Notes: generated by a model from the sequence alone, not told the origin. Shown: positions 1 to 5,107, numbered from the stretch's first letter. The stretch is 5,175 nt of DNA from CAIKOD01 sp035543455 (GCA_035543455.1 DATKKE010000032.1:1-5175), one strand, 5' to 3'. Translations and numbers: made by a program.

Positions 1-306
1 GTTAGTTAGATCGCCAGGTGTAATCACTTCATCTGATAAAGTCCCTTCACCAGATGGGGTCATCTCTGGAGTGGTCACTTCACCGGGTATAGCTATTTCA
101 TCCGGTATTACCACTCCATCGGGTGTGATCCCTTCACCAGATGTTGTCACCCCAGGTATGATCACCTCAGGTATCGTCACTCCATCGGGTATGGTCACCC
201 CGGGTGTTGCCACATCTTGTATGGTCACTTCATCAGGTACCTTGCCCGATACCCCGAATAACGATCGGATAGCAGAACACAATTTCGAAAATAAACGGTA
301 CATCAT
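1..306 (-). CDS. Partial P-D/G-x-V-T-I repeat protein, runs off left edge
   Basis: An open reading frame of 102 codons starts at 306 and is still open at the window edge, so its C terminus is missing. Its ATG overlaps the stop of the upstream gene as ATGA. A GGGGGTGA Shine-Dalgarno at 315..308 lies one base from this ATG and four bases from a second ATG (303..301), so M2 may be the real start. Residues 1-20 (MMYRLFSKLCSAIRSLFGVS) are a basic, hydrophobic, probably amphipathic helix without a clear signal-peptide cleavage site. From residue 24 to the edge the protein is a degenerate repeat of five or six residues, roughly P-[DEG]-x-V-T-[IT], for example PGVTIPDGVTIPEVIIPGVTT. It is acidic and lacks basic residues after K22. 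Hexapeptide-like spacing could suggest a beta-solenoid, but proline density fits an extended stalk or linker equally well. I do not recognise the family. Function unknown. Confidence 0.72.
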   Translation of the reverse strand, partial: MMYRLFSKLCSAIRSLFGVSGKVPDEVTIQDVATPGVTIPDGVTIPEVIIPGVTTSGEGITPDGVVIPDEIAIPGEVTTPEMTPSGEGTLSDEVITPGDLTN

Positions 307-551
307 GTCACCCCCATAGACATCGTCCGGCTCTGTGCGTTTGATGAGGTCGTATTTTCCAGTTTTTGCTGCCGCTTTCTTTCCCGGTCTTTTTGCCGGA
401 TAATTTCAAGATTCCGGTCACGGTAGGCCTTTTTAATGAGCAGGTGCGCCGCATGATTTCGTTCCCGCCAGGCCTTCCACCTCGGGATACCGGCTTTCCG
501 GGCTTTTACGATCCTGATCGCCGTGCTGATCGTTACGGTCACGGTGGTCAT
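303..551 (-). CDS. Small, highly basic helical protein (82 aa), unknown function
   Basis: The frame is open further upstream to 707, but I place the start at 551 because this ATG overlaps the stop of the preceding gene as ATGA and has a GAGGTG Shine-Dalgarno at 566..561 with nine bases of spacing. The product is 82 residues. The N terminus is short and beta-prone (MTTVTVTIST). Residues 11-66 are dominated by Arg, Lys and aromatic residues (IRIVKARKAGIPRWKAWRER, then AYRDRNLEIIRQKDRERKRQ) and should form long charged helices, possibly a coiled coil. The tail (residues 67-82) is Ser/Thr/Asn-rich. The strong positive charge suggests nucleic-acid contact or an intracellular binding partner, but this is inference from composition. 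No membrane segment or known motif is seen. Its own stop overlaps the start of the repeat protein at 306. Confidence 0.72.
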   Translation of the reverse strand: MTTVTVTISTAIRIVKARKAGIPRWKAWRERNHAAHLLIKKAYRDRNLEIIRQKDRERKRQQKLENTTSSNAQSRTMSMGVT

Positions 552-784
552 TTTCGCTTCCACCTCGGGCTTGACGAGGAACCGGTATTCTCCCATGACG
601 CATCGTGGTTCATGAGGCGGGTAATCCAGAATTTTTCCTTGTAATATACCCCGTCGTTCACTTCCCGGGCCGTGATCTGTTCGCCCGCAAGGGCCATAAT
701 TCCCCACAAAATATCATCGCGGGCTGCAAATGTTTTGTCATTGAGAAACACCGGCATGTGTTTCCGGACATCTTCCGGCGTCAT
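548..784 (-). CDS. Hypothetical 78-aa protein, possible HTH fold
   Basis: The frame is open back to 928, where it overlaps the primase and zinc-knuckle genes. The chosen start at 784 forms an ATGA overlap with the previous stop and has a strong GGGAGGAG Shine-Dalgarno at 796..789. The protein starts MTPEDVRKHM. Residues 23-33 (DDILWGIMALA), 36-46 (QITAREVNDGV) and 50-60 (EKFWITRLMNH) read as three helices, with the ITAREV segment placed as in the second helix of many winged-helix domains. This suggests, but does not show, a small DNA-binding protein. The last dozen residues are Ser-rich and end in a basic patch (SSPRWKRK). It sits between the zinc-knuckle gene and the basic-protein gene in the same coupled series. 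No family is recognised, so the function is unknown. Confidence 0.72.
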   Translation of the reverse strand: MTPEDVRKHMPVFLNDKTFAARDDILWGIMALAGEQITAREVNDGVYYKEKFWITRLMNHDASWENTGSSSSPRWKRK

Positions 785-912
785 GGGGCTCCTCCCGTTC
801 TGCCGGTCCCGCTGCATCCCCGGCATGGTTCGGGGAGCCTGCGTTTCCTGAGAAACCGCCCGGTCCCGCGACAGGCCACGCAATCGATTTCCCTGTGGTA
901 CCGGTCGGTCAT
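781..912 (-). CDS. Mini zinc protein with two DnaJ-type CxxCxGTG knuckles (43 aa)
   Basis: The start at 912 overlaps the primase stop as ATGA, and a GGTGGTG Shine-Dalgarno at 926..920 sits seven bases upstream. The longer in-frame start at 1026 would place 38 extra residues inside the primase gene and is less likely. The 43-residue product contains CVACRGTG at residues 11-18 and CRGCSGTG at residues 30-37, separated by a basic stretch (RFLRKRRLPEP). CxxCxGxG is the hallmark of the DnaJ/Hsp40 cysteine-rich domain, which carries four copies that bind two zinc ions; here there are two copies, enough for one zinc site. There is no J domain, so this is not a DnaJ co-chaperone. Free-standing mini versions of this motif occur in various proteins and their roles are mostly unknown. 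Nucleic-acid or primase binding is possible but is inference. Confidence 0.8.
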   Translation of the reverse strand: MTDRYHREIDCVACRGTGRFLRKRRLPEPCRGCSGTGRTGGAP

Positions 913-3900
913 TGACTGACACCACCATTCGCAGAGCTGGAAGTCCGGGCCTCCCGGTCGTAACATTGCTGGCAAAGGTAGATCCCTGCTTCCTTGTCGG
1001 TGAAAACCGCCCGGCCGAGGTTGCATACCGAGCAGCGGCCGAGCTGTTTCGTGGTTCTCACCATCCGGGCAAGGACAATGGTTCCCGGAAGAGGCGGACT
1101 CTCGCCCTGCTCCCGCTTTCGTGCCGTTTTGTAACAGGACTTACAAATCCGGAGAGCCGTCTTATCGTCACGGGCCTTCCGTTCCGGTGTAAGTTTCTCG
1201 ATATAATCGGATCCCTTCCGGCCACACACAGAGCAGGTAGTCCGGTACTCCGGATGATCGAGGAGCTTATAATCCCGGCTCGATATGTTCAGCAGACTGC
1301 CTTCTTTTTCAGCACGTTCAGCAGCTTCCGGATTGCTGCTGTACATATTGGCGGCATAATTTGAGGTTTGTTTCGAAATCGGAGGGCTCAAAGTAAAGTT
1401 GCCCCCATCACGTTCAGCATGTTTCATTTCACAGGTATGATTATGGATTGAATTCCGGGACGGTACCGGGTGCTCTGTGTTTTCCTGTTTGCTGAAAGTA
1501 CTATCGTTATTAAATTTTTTATTTATTGTACAGGGAGCGTTTTGATTTTCGACACTCTTATCCTCATTTGCGGTTCTTTCAGCACCTGCTGAAAACGTGC
1601 TGAACGTTGCTGCGATGTTGTCAGTATCGTCATCGTCATGGTCATCATCCGGTCTGAGCCATGTGGCCCCGCCTGCCGACCAGAGGCGATACACATCGAA
1701 ATTGAACTGGTACGCATGGGACCTTCGCCGCACACTCAGGCCCATGTCGTCTGCGCTCACAATTGTCCGGTCGGTGAAGCTGATCGCCGGACACTTATCG
1801 AGAAGGCCCGAGTAGGTCTGACCCCTGCAGTGATACCCCTGAAGGGACCGGTGGATTGCCTGGTAGGAGAGGTTCGTTGCGACCTGGAGTTGCTGGATGG
1901 TAAACTCCACCTCACCCCGTTTTGCGATGACGAGGAGTATCTCTGCCTCCCGTCTGGTCAGCTTGGATTCCTGCCCGCCGACCGACCCGTTCAGGTGTCC
2001 GAAAAGGACGGACGCCGCGTAGAAATCATCGAGCGTGGCGACGATGTACGACTCGCCGGTATCGAGCGTGTACCGTTCCCGCTGCATAAAGAAGAGGAGG
2101 GCGTGGGCCTTGATGAGCGAAAAGAACATCTCCGGGTTCCTGCGGTTTGCCTTCGACTGGAACTCGACCCGGGTCGCATAGGGGATCACAACATGCAGCC
2201 GTTCCCGCCCGATAATCTCCCACATTGCCCGGCAGGTGAGCACCTCGGGCCGGGTGACGTTGAGGGTTTTGGGAACTTCCTTCTCTCTTTTTGCCATCTC
2301 TACAAGGACCGCTGCGTCCTGCTCGGGGCTGTCGTCGATCCAGCAGGTGAGCATACGGTTGAATACCTGGTCGTCGCCCGACCCCTCGACTTTTGCGATC
2401 CACCAGATGCAGCGCTCGGGAATACTGCACACCACGGACTTTCGTTCCTGGCTGACGGTCCGGTAGTTGATCGGCTTCCTGAATGACGATATCGCCCCTT
2501 TGAGGATCTCCTGCATGTCGTCGGACAGCAGCTTATCGTCGAATACGATCGCGGTCCCGGGTTGCAGGTCGTCCATGTAGAACAGGGCCTTGTTCGACAT
2601 CCCCCCTTCCAGCCGGAACCGTTCCGGTACCTGCAGGAGGATCTTGTTGAACGTATCGCTCTTGCCCTTCCCGCTCTCCCCGCTGACCGAGACGTGGAGG
2701 CCGTTGTTGTTGTCCACGTACCGGGACGCCAGGCTGACGATCAGGCATTCGGCGGGGACTTCATCGCCGACATGGTCGAGGGCGAAGGTATCGAGCATGA
2801 CTTTCAGCGGGTCACCATGCTGCAACACGGCCATTGCTTCGTCGTAGTGCGGAATGTCACCCGATGCCGGTGCGGGTGGCGGGGACCCCGGCCCGCCCGG
2901 AGGAGGAGGGCGGGTGGCCACCCCTTTCTTCCGCTCCGTCTTCGGGTCGAATTTCTCCCGCAACTCCTGCCAGCGCTGTTCGCCGCCTCCGCAGGAACTA
3001 TGGTGACAGCCTGCGTAAATTGCACCGCTTGGAAACTGGATGGCAAATGCACCGTCTTTATGGGAACCCGAGAAGGGACATTCTCCAAGAGTGAACAACA
3101 CCCCTCCGTGGTAGGGTTTCTCATCGGCAATGTCAACCGAATGGTCCCGGAGCCATCGGCCCAGGTCGATGGCGGGTCCTGCTGTGCCCTGCTTTTTCTC
3201 CGGCTTCCCGGCGACCGGCATTGCGGTCGAGGCAAGGTGCGCGAGTTGTTCCTTCGTTACCTGAACAACCTTCTCAGGCACCGAGACCAGCACTGAACGC
3301 CGGTGGGGCCGGGCCCTGGTACTGTCTCCCTTTCTGCTCACCGTCCCGTACAGTTTCCAGATCCGGGAAGCATTGTGGTTCGCGGTATCAACTTCGCTCT
3401 TCCTGTCATCGAACAGCAGGGCAAGGGATTCAAGTCCCCGCTTTACAAGGTCCGTGCTCTCCACATCATTCGGCAGGTCGATGGCATACAGGAGATGGGC
3501 ACCGTTCCCGCTGTCACCAAGTACCGGTTCCGGCCACCCTTCATCCCTGAGGTATTGGGCGATACGGGCGGCCTTTTCACGCGCTGCCGTATGCTCTGCA
3601 TCGCTTGATGAAACACCCGACGGCCGGACCGCATCGATATCGACCGGGAACCATCGCCGTCGTGTTACATTCTCATCCCCGGTTGTCGGGTCCTTCTTCG
3701 AAAGCTTCATCCTGATACGGTTCGATGACCGGGCAAGCAGGGCCGGGTCGAGTTCGTTCAGGGTTACATAGATGCCCTTTGCATTCGCCCCTTCGACTTT
3801 CTCTGCGTCAAGGGCGAGCTGGTCCGTATCGTCGTAGTACCCCGAGGCCATGGTCCCGTTGTCGAGAATGGCCCGGAGTTCGATAACCGTACCCGGGGTA

Positions 3901-3938
3901 AAGAGAAGGGCAAGCGCCCGTTTGATATCGTCCGGCAT
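909..3938 (-). CDS. AEP-type primase fused to P-loop helicase-like ATPase, with C-terminal zinc ribbons
   Basis: A 1009-residue protein, probably the replication initiator or primase-helicase of a mobile element. Residues 1-235 form an archaeo-eukaryotic primase-like domain: motif I is FPVDID (metal-binding D100, D102), motif II is SGNGAH (H148), and motif III probably includes D184 with R192 in ASRIWKLYGT. A CHC2-like zinc motif follows (C287, H293, C311, C316). After a proline-rich linker (344-358) comes an ATPase: Walker A GESGKGKS at 420-427, Walker B AIVFDD at 463-468, and a sensor/arginine segment near 511-530. This resembles SF3 or AAA+ helicases; the exact clade is unclear. Residues about 658-745 look like a winged helix. 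Residues 762-890 are Asp/Asn/Ser-rich linker. The C terminus has two zinc ribbons (C902/C905/C932/C935; C969/C972/C989/C992). The ATG has a GGTGA Shine-Dalgarno overlapping the upstream stop, three bases away from the start. All catalytic residues I would expect are present, so the protein is probably active. Confidence 0.93.
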   Translation of the reverse strand: MPDDIKRALALLFTPGTVIELRAILDNGTMASGYYDDTDQLALDAEKVEGANAKGIYVTLNELDPALLARSSNRIRMKLSKKDPTTGDENVTRRRWFPVDIDAVRPSGVSSSDAEHTAAREKAARIAQYLRDEGWPEPVLGDSGNGAHLLYAIDLPNDVESTDLVKRGLESLALLFDDRKSEVDTANHNASRIWKLYGTVSRKGDSTRARPHRRSVLVSVPEKVVQVTKEQLAHLASTAMPVAGKPEKKQGTAGPAIDLGRWLRDHSVDIADEKPYHGGVLFTLGECPFSGSHKDGAFAIQFPSGAIYAGCHHSSCGGGEQRWQELREKFDPKTERKKGVATRPPPPGGPGSPPPAPASGDIPHYDEAMAVLQHGDPLKVMLDTFALDHVGDEVPAECLIVSLASRYVDNNNGLHVSVSGESGKGKSDTFNKILLQVPERFRLEGGMSNKALFYMDDLQPGTAIVFDDKLLSDDMQEILKGAISSFRKPINYRTVSQERKSVVCSIPERCIWWIAKVEGSGDDQVFNRMLTCWIDDSPEQDAAVLVEMAKREKEVPKTLNVTRPEVLTCRAMWEIIGRERLHVVIPYATRVEFQSKANRRNPEMFFSLIKAHALLFFMQRERYTLDTGESYIVATLDDFYAASVLFGHLNGSVGGQESKLTRREAEILLVIAKRGEVEFTIQQLQVATNLSYQAIHRSLQGYHCRGQTYSGLLDKCPAISFTDRTIVSADDMGLSVRRRSHAYQFNFDVYRLWSAGGATWLRPDDDHDDDDTDNIAATFSTFSAGAERTANEDKSVENQNAPCTINKKFNNDSTFSKQENTEHPVPSRNSIHNHTCEMKHAERDGGNFTLSPPISKQTSNYAANMYSSNPEAAERAEKEGSLLNISSRDYKLLDHPEYRTTCSVCGRKGSDYIEKLTPERKARDDKTALRICKSCYKTARKREQGESPPLPGTIVLARMVRTTKQLGRCSVCNLGRAVFTDKEAGIYLCQQCYDREARTSSSANGGVSQ

Positions 3939-3941
3939 GGT

Positions 3942-4148
3942 TCACCGTACGATTATTCCGGATGACTGATTCCTGATTTTACCGGGACCGTCGATAATGG
4001 CACAGAACCAGCAGGTCTCTCCCATCAGGCGGACGGGGTAGGCTGCATAGCAGTTGGATCGCTGACAAAGGATTACATCATGCCCGTTCGATATTACCGG
4101 ACAGATTTTCACATCTTCGGGAAGGGGATTTCCCGCGGCCCGAAACAT
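3942..4148 (-). CDS. Small cysteine-rich, probably zinc-binding protein (68 aa)
   Basis: The frame can be extended to a TTG at 4163, but the ATG at 4148 is preferred: it overlaps the preceding stop as TGATG and has a GGGGTG Shine-Dalgarno at 4159..4154 with five bases of spacing. The 68-residue product carries cysteines at 16, 28, 33, 46 and 49, in the pattern CP-x11-C-x4-C-x12-CxxC. C28, C33, C46 and C49 could hold one zinc ion, with C16 and H23 as alternatives. The segment around residues 28-52, with C-x4-C, then GETCWFCAIID, resembles small cysteine-rich proteins common in phages and archaeal elements (recognised from general pattern, not a search). Only three bases separate its stop from the primase ATG, so the two are probably made together. 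It may be a partner or regulator of the primase; this is inference. Confidence 0.78.
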   Translation of the reverse strand: MFRAAGNPLPEDVKICPVISNGHDVILCQRSNCYAAYPVRLMGETCWFCAIIDGPGKIRNQSSGIIVR

Positions 4149-4354
4149 CAGGACACCCCACAAGGATCGTTGGTCAGCGCCAGGAGAGCATACCGTACTG
4201 ATGCGTACAGTACCGATGCATGCACTGCTGTTGCATACCGTACTGATGCATACCTATTTTGCCTAACATTGTTAAGCTCAGTAATTGCTCCCTCTTCATC
4301 CTTCCGTGCAAAGTCGGGATTGCGGGGGGAGCATCTGGTTTCTTGTTCTAACAT
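4148..4354 (-). CDS. Small protein with pentapeptide repeat (R-Y-A-S-V)
   Basis: A 68-residue ORF with an ATG at 4354 preceded by a GAGGAG Shine-Dalgarno five bases upstream, a convincing start. Residues 1-33 are charged and hydrophilic (MLEQETRCSPRNPDFARKDE then EGAITELNNV). Residues 34-56 are a run of five-residue units: RYASV, RYATA, VHASV, LYASV, RYA. They are the direct translation of a 15-bp tandem repeat in the DNA (4188-4254). The short tail is LLALTNDPCGVS. The ORF overlaps the upstream 42-residue gene by seven bases and the downstream cysteine-rich gene by one. No family is recognised. The alternation of basic, aromatic and small residues could form an amphipathic strand or helix. 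It is also possible that the DNA repeat, not the peptide, is the selected element, with the ORF kept only for translational coupling. Confidence 0.6.
   Translation of the reverse strand: MLEQETRCSPRNPDFARKDEEGAITELNNVRQNRYASVRYATAVHASVLYASVRYALLALTNDPCGVS
4188..4254. repeat. 15-bp imperfect tandem repeat, about 4.5 copies
   Basis: Units on the plus strand begin at 4188, 4203, 4218, 4233 and 4248 (the last one partial, seven bases). The consensus is GCATACCGTACTGAT. The first and fourth units are identical; the second differs at three positions and the third at five. Across unit borders the repeat creates the palindrome ATGCAT, and each good unit holds GTAC. Because 15 is a multiple of three, the array gives pentapeptide repeats in every frame, including RYASV in the minus-strand gene. 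The position, about 250 bases upstream of a primase gene, is where plasmid iterons often lie, but unit length and number are small. It could also be a simple coding repeat made by slippage. Confidence 0.85.
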
Positions 4355-4476
4355 TCTGACTCCTCGCGTTTCATGATCGGTCCCTGTTCCTGGCGGAAGT
4401 CCCCGATACCATTACAACCGGTCGCTATTTCATACACAACCACGGTATCACGTGAATAAAAGGTTGTTTTCTTCAT
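4348..4476 (-). CDS. Orphan 42-aa protein, first gene of the operon
   Basis: An ATG at 4476 opens a 42-codon frame ending with TAG at 4350..4348. The product begins MKKTTFYSRDTVVVYEIATG and ends QGPIMKREESEC. Composition is protein-like: a basic N terminus, a beta-prone hydrophobic stretch (TVVVYEIA, residues 11-18), and two cysteines (C21, C42) too far apart for a clear zinc site. The Shine-Dalgarno is weak (AGGAA at 4490..4486, nine bases away). The last codons overlap the next start by seven bases, and the Shine-Dalgarno GAGGAG of the next gene lies inside its coding sequence, so ribosomes finishing here could restart on the next gene. An internal ATG (4374) would leave only eight codons. 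No family recognised. A short upstream regulator or leader peptide is also possible. Confidence 0.55.
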   Translation of the reverse strand: MKKTTFYSRDTVVVYEIATGCNGIGDFRQEQGPIMKREESEC

Positions 4477-4492
4477 AGTCTTTCGTTCCTGT

Positions 4493-4515
4493 TTTTCCCG
4501 ATTCCAGCGGGAAAA
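4493..4515. promoter_or_regulatory. Inverted repeat upstream of the operon, candidate operator
   Basis: The arms TTTTCCCG (4493-4500) and CGGGAAAA (4508-4515) are a perfect 8-bp inverted repeat around a 7-base spacer (ATTCCAG). The element lies 17 bases upstream of the first ATG of the operon. On the minus strand an AT-rich TATA-like stretch (T8ATC, 4543..4533) precedes it by roughly 20 bases, so the repeat would fall at the expected transcription start, a common place for an archaeal repressor site. A 5' leader hairpin is the alternative. Confidence 0.45.
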
Positions 4516-4650
4516 GTAATGGTGGGTGAGACGATAAAAAAAAGAGATAGGTTACCCTTTTGCAAAAATAGCGGACCTGGATACAAGAAAGAGGGTCTCC
4601 ATATCCTCCGGCGCGGAATGGTGTTGCCTTTCCCCTGAAGAGGGTTTTAT

Positions 4651-4658
4651 CTATAAAG
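4651..4658 (-). promoter_or_regulatory. TATA-like box, candidate operon promoter
   Basis: The minus strand reads CTTTATAG here, near the archaeal TATA consensus. Transcription would start about 25 bases downstream, near 4625, and give a leader of about 150 bases before the first gene. No convincing BRE is seen upstream, and a second box (4693-4700) and an AT run (4533-4543) compete, so the choice is open. Confidence 0.25.
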
Positions 4659-4692
4659 GCTGAATCACGGCTCTTTGCCATATCCGACACCA

Positions 4693-4700
4693 TTATAAAG
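4693..4700 (-). promoter_or_regulatory. Second TATA-like box, alternative operon promoter
   Basis: The minus strand reads CTTTATAA, a good match to archaeal TATA boxes. It would start RNA near 4668 and give a leader of about 190 bases. The match also reads reasonably on the plus strand (TTATAAAG), so its direction is uncertain. Confidence 0.25.
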
Positions 4701-4814
4701 AGAGAGGAAAAACATTTTTTTAACTCCTCTCGGTGTGCTGCGATTCGACTTGTACCCGAACGGGACCCGAGGGAGTACCCCCTTCGTTTTAACCCTTTTG
4801 CGTTTATCGTTTTA

Positions 4815-4833
4815 CAATCCTGTCATTGGATTG
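4815..4833. repeat. Inverted repeat CAATCC/GGATTG
   Basis: Perfect 6-bp arms, CAATCC at 4815-4820 and GGATTG at 4828-4833, separated by TGTCATT. Nearby, TCATTGG (4823-4829) recurs in the opposite direction as CCAATGA (4869-4875), so this small area is rich in related strings. It may be a protein-binding site; short arms can also arise by chance. Confidence 0.35.
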
Positions 4834-4909
4834 ACCGGATCTTCCCTAAACCCGGCAATGACCAACAACCAATGAGGGGATACCCCTTAAACCTTCTGAT
4901 TTTCGATTC

Positions 4910-4928
4910 TAACGCTTATAAAACGTTA
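4910..4928. promoter_or_regulatory. Inverted repeat centred on a TATA-like box
   Basis: TAACG (4910-4914) and CGTTA (4924-4928) are inverted copies flanking CTTATAAAA. The central AT stretch is a good archaeal TATA box on the plus strand and, as TTTTATAAG, acceptable on the minus strand. An operator covering a TATA box would block TBP binding. On the plus strand it could drive the small ORF at 5033. Arms are only five bases, so chance is possible. Confidence 0.35.
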
Positions 4929-4977
4929 AAAATCTTTTACATTTTGTATGGGAATCTTAACCATGTAGGTTACCGTC

Positions 4978-5010
4978 GGAATATAGGGATCACTAAGTGG
5001 AATATAGGAT
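4978..5010. repeat. Direct repeat GGAATATAGG(G)AT
   Basis: GGAATATAGGGAT at 4978-4990 and GGAATATAGGAT at 4999-5010 start 21 bases apart, two helical turns, so both would face the same side of the DNA. Between them lies the 9-base palindrome CACTAAGTG (4991-4999), whose first bases recur as CACTAAGCGGA near 5102. They lie just upstream of the small plus-strand ORF and could be activator or repressor sites. Confidence 0.4.
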
Positions 5011-5032
5011 ATTGTGGGGAAAAGAGGTGAAA

Positions 5033-5107
5033 ATGGTGGCAAATGTTCGTTTTTTGGATTATGTTCATCGGTGGGATGCGATTGAGCGAGGAGGGGTGCC
5101 GCACTAA
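5033..5107 (+). CDS. Possible 24-aa small protein, divergent from the operon
   Basis: An ATG at 5033 has a very good Shine-Dalgarno, GAGGTGA at 5024-5030, only two to three bases away from it. The frame ends at TAA 5105-5107. The peptide starts MVANVRFLDYVHRWDAIERG and ends GVPH. It has mixed hydrophobic and charged residues, with no signal or zinc motif. No family is recognised. It would be the only plus-strand gene here, divergent from the operon, with a possible TATA box at 4915-4922. The strong ribosome site is the main support; at this length the frame alone proves little. Confidence 0.35.
   Translation: MVANVRFLDYVHRWDAIERGGVPH

Larger units (their letters stand above)
4477..5032. other. 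Intergenic control region and candidate origin
   Basis: About 550 bases with no confident gene, lower in GC than the coding region on its left. It holds several inverted repeats (4493-4515, 4815-4833, 4875-4887, 4910-4928), TATA-like boxes (4651-4658, 4693-4700, 4915-4922), homopolymer runs (A8 at 4536-4543, T7 at 4715-4721) and repeated CGTTTTA strings (4785-4791, 4808-4814, and inverted at 4919-4925). It must contain the promoter of the minus-strand operon, and it lies beside a primase gene, which is the usual place for a replicon origin. None of these elements alone proves an origin. Confidence 0.45.

Noticed and set aside
71..319. Plus-strand 82-codon ORF, also repetitive
   Set aside because: It mirrors the repeat in the minus-strand gene; no Shine-Dalgarno, and the minus-strand frame is fixed by an ATGA overlap and ribosome site.
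1638..2486. Plus-strand ORF of 282 codons opposite the primase ATPase region
   Set aside because: It lies wholly antisense to conserved primase motifs in GC-rich DNA; the product shows no domain pattern. Same reasoning for the 244-codon plus-strand frame at 2562-3296.
4188..4254. CRISPR array
   Set aside because: Units are 15 bp, contiguous and without unique spacers; this is a simple tandem repeat.
4080..4376. Plus-strand 98-codon ORF with AYRTD repeats
   Set aside because: The pentapeptides only reflect the 15-bp tandem repeat, and the frame is antisense to two coupled genes. No ribosome site seen.
4536..4543. Oligo-T tract on the minus strand as an intrinsic terminator
   Set aside because: No gene ends just upstream on that strand and the operon starts just downstream, so a promoter role is more likely; T8 alone is weak evidence.
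4448..4693. Minus-strand 81-codon ORF starting MVSDMAKSRDSAFIDK
   Set aside because: No Shine-Dalgarno before the start, the start touches a TATA-like box, it runs through the T8 tract and the inverted repeat, and its end overlaps the better-supported 42-residue gene in another frame.
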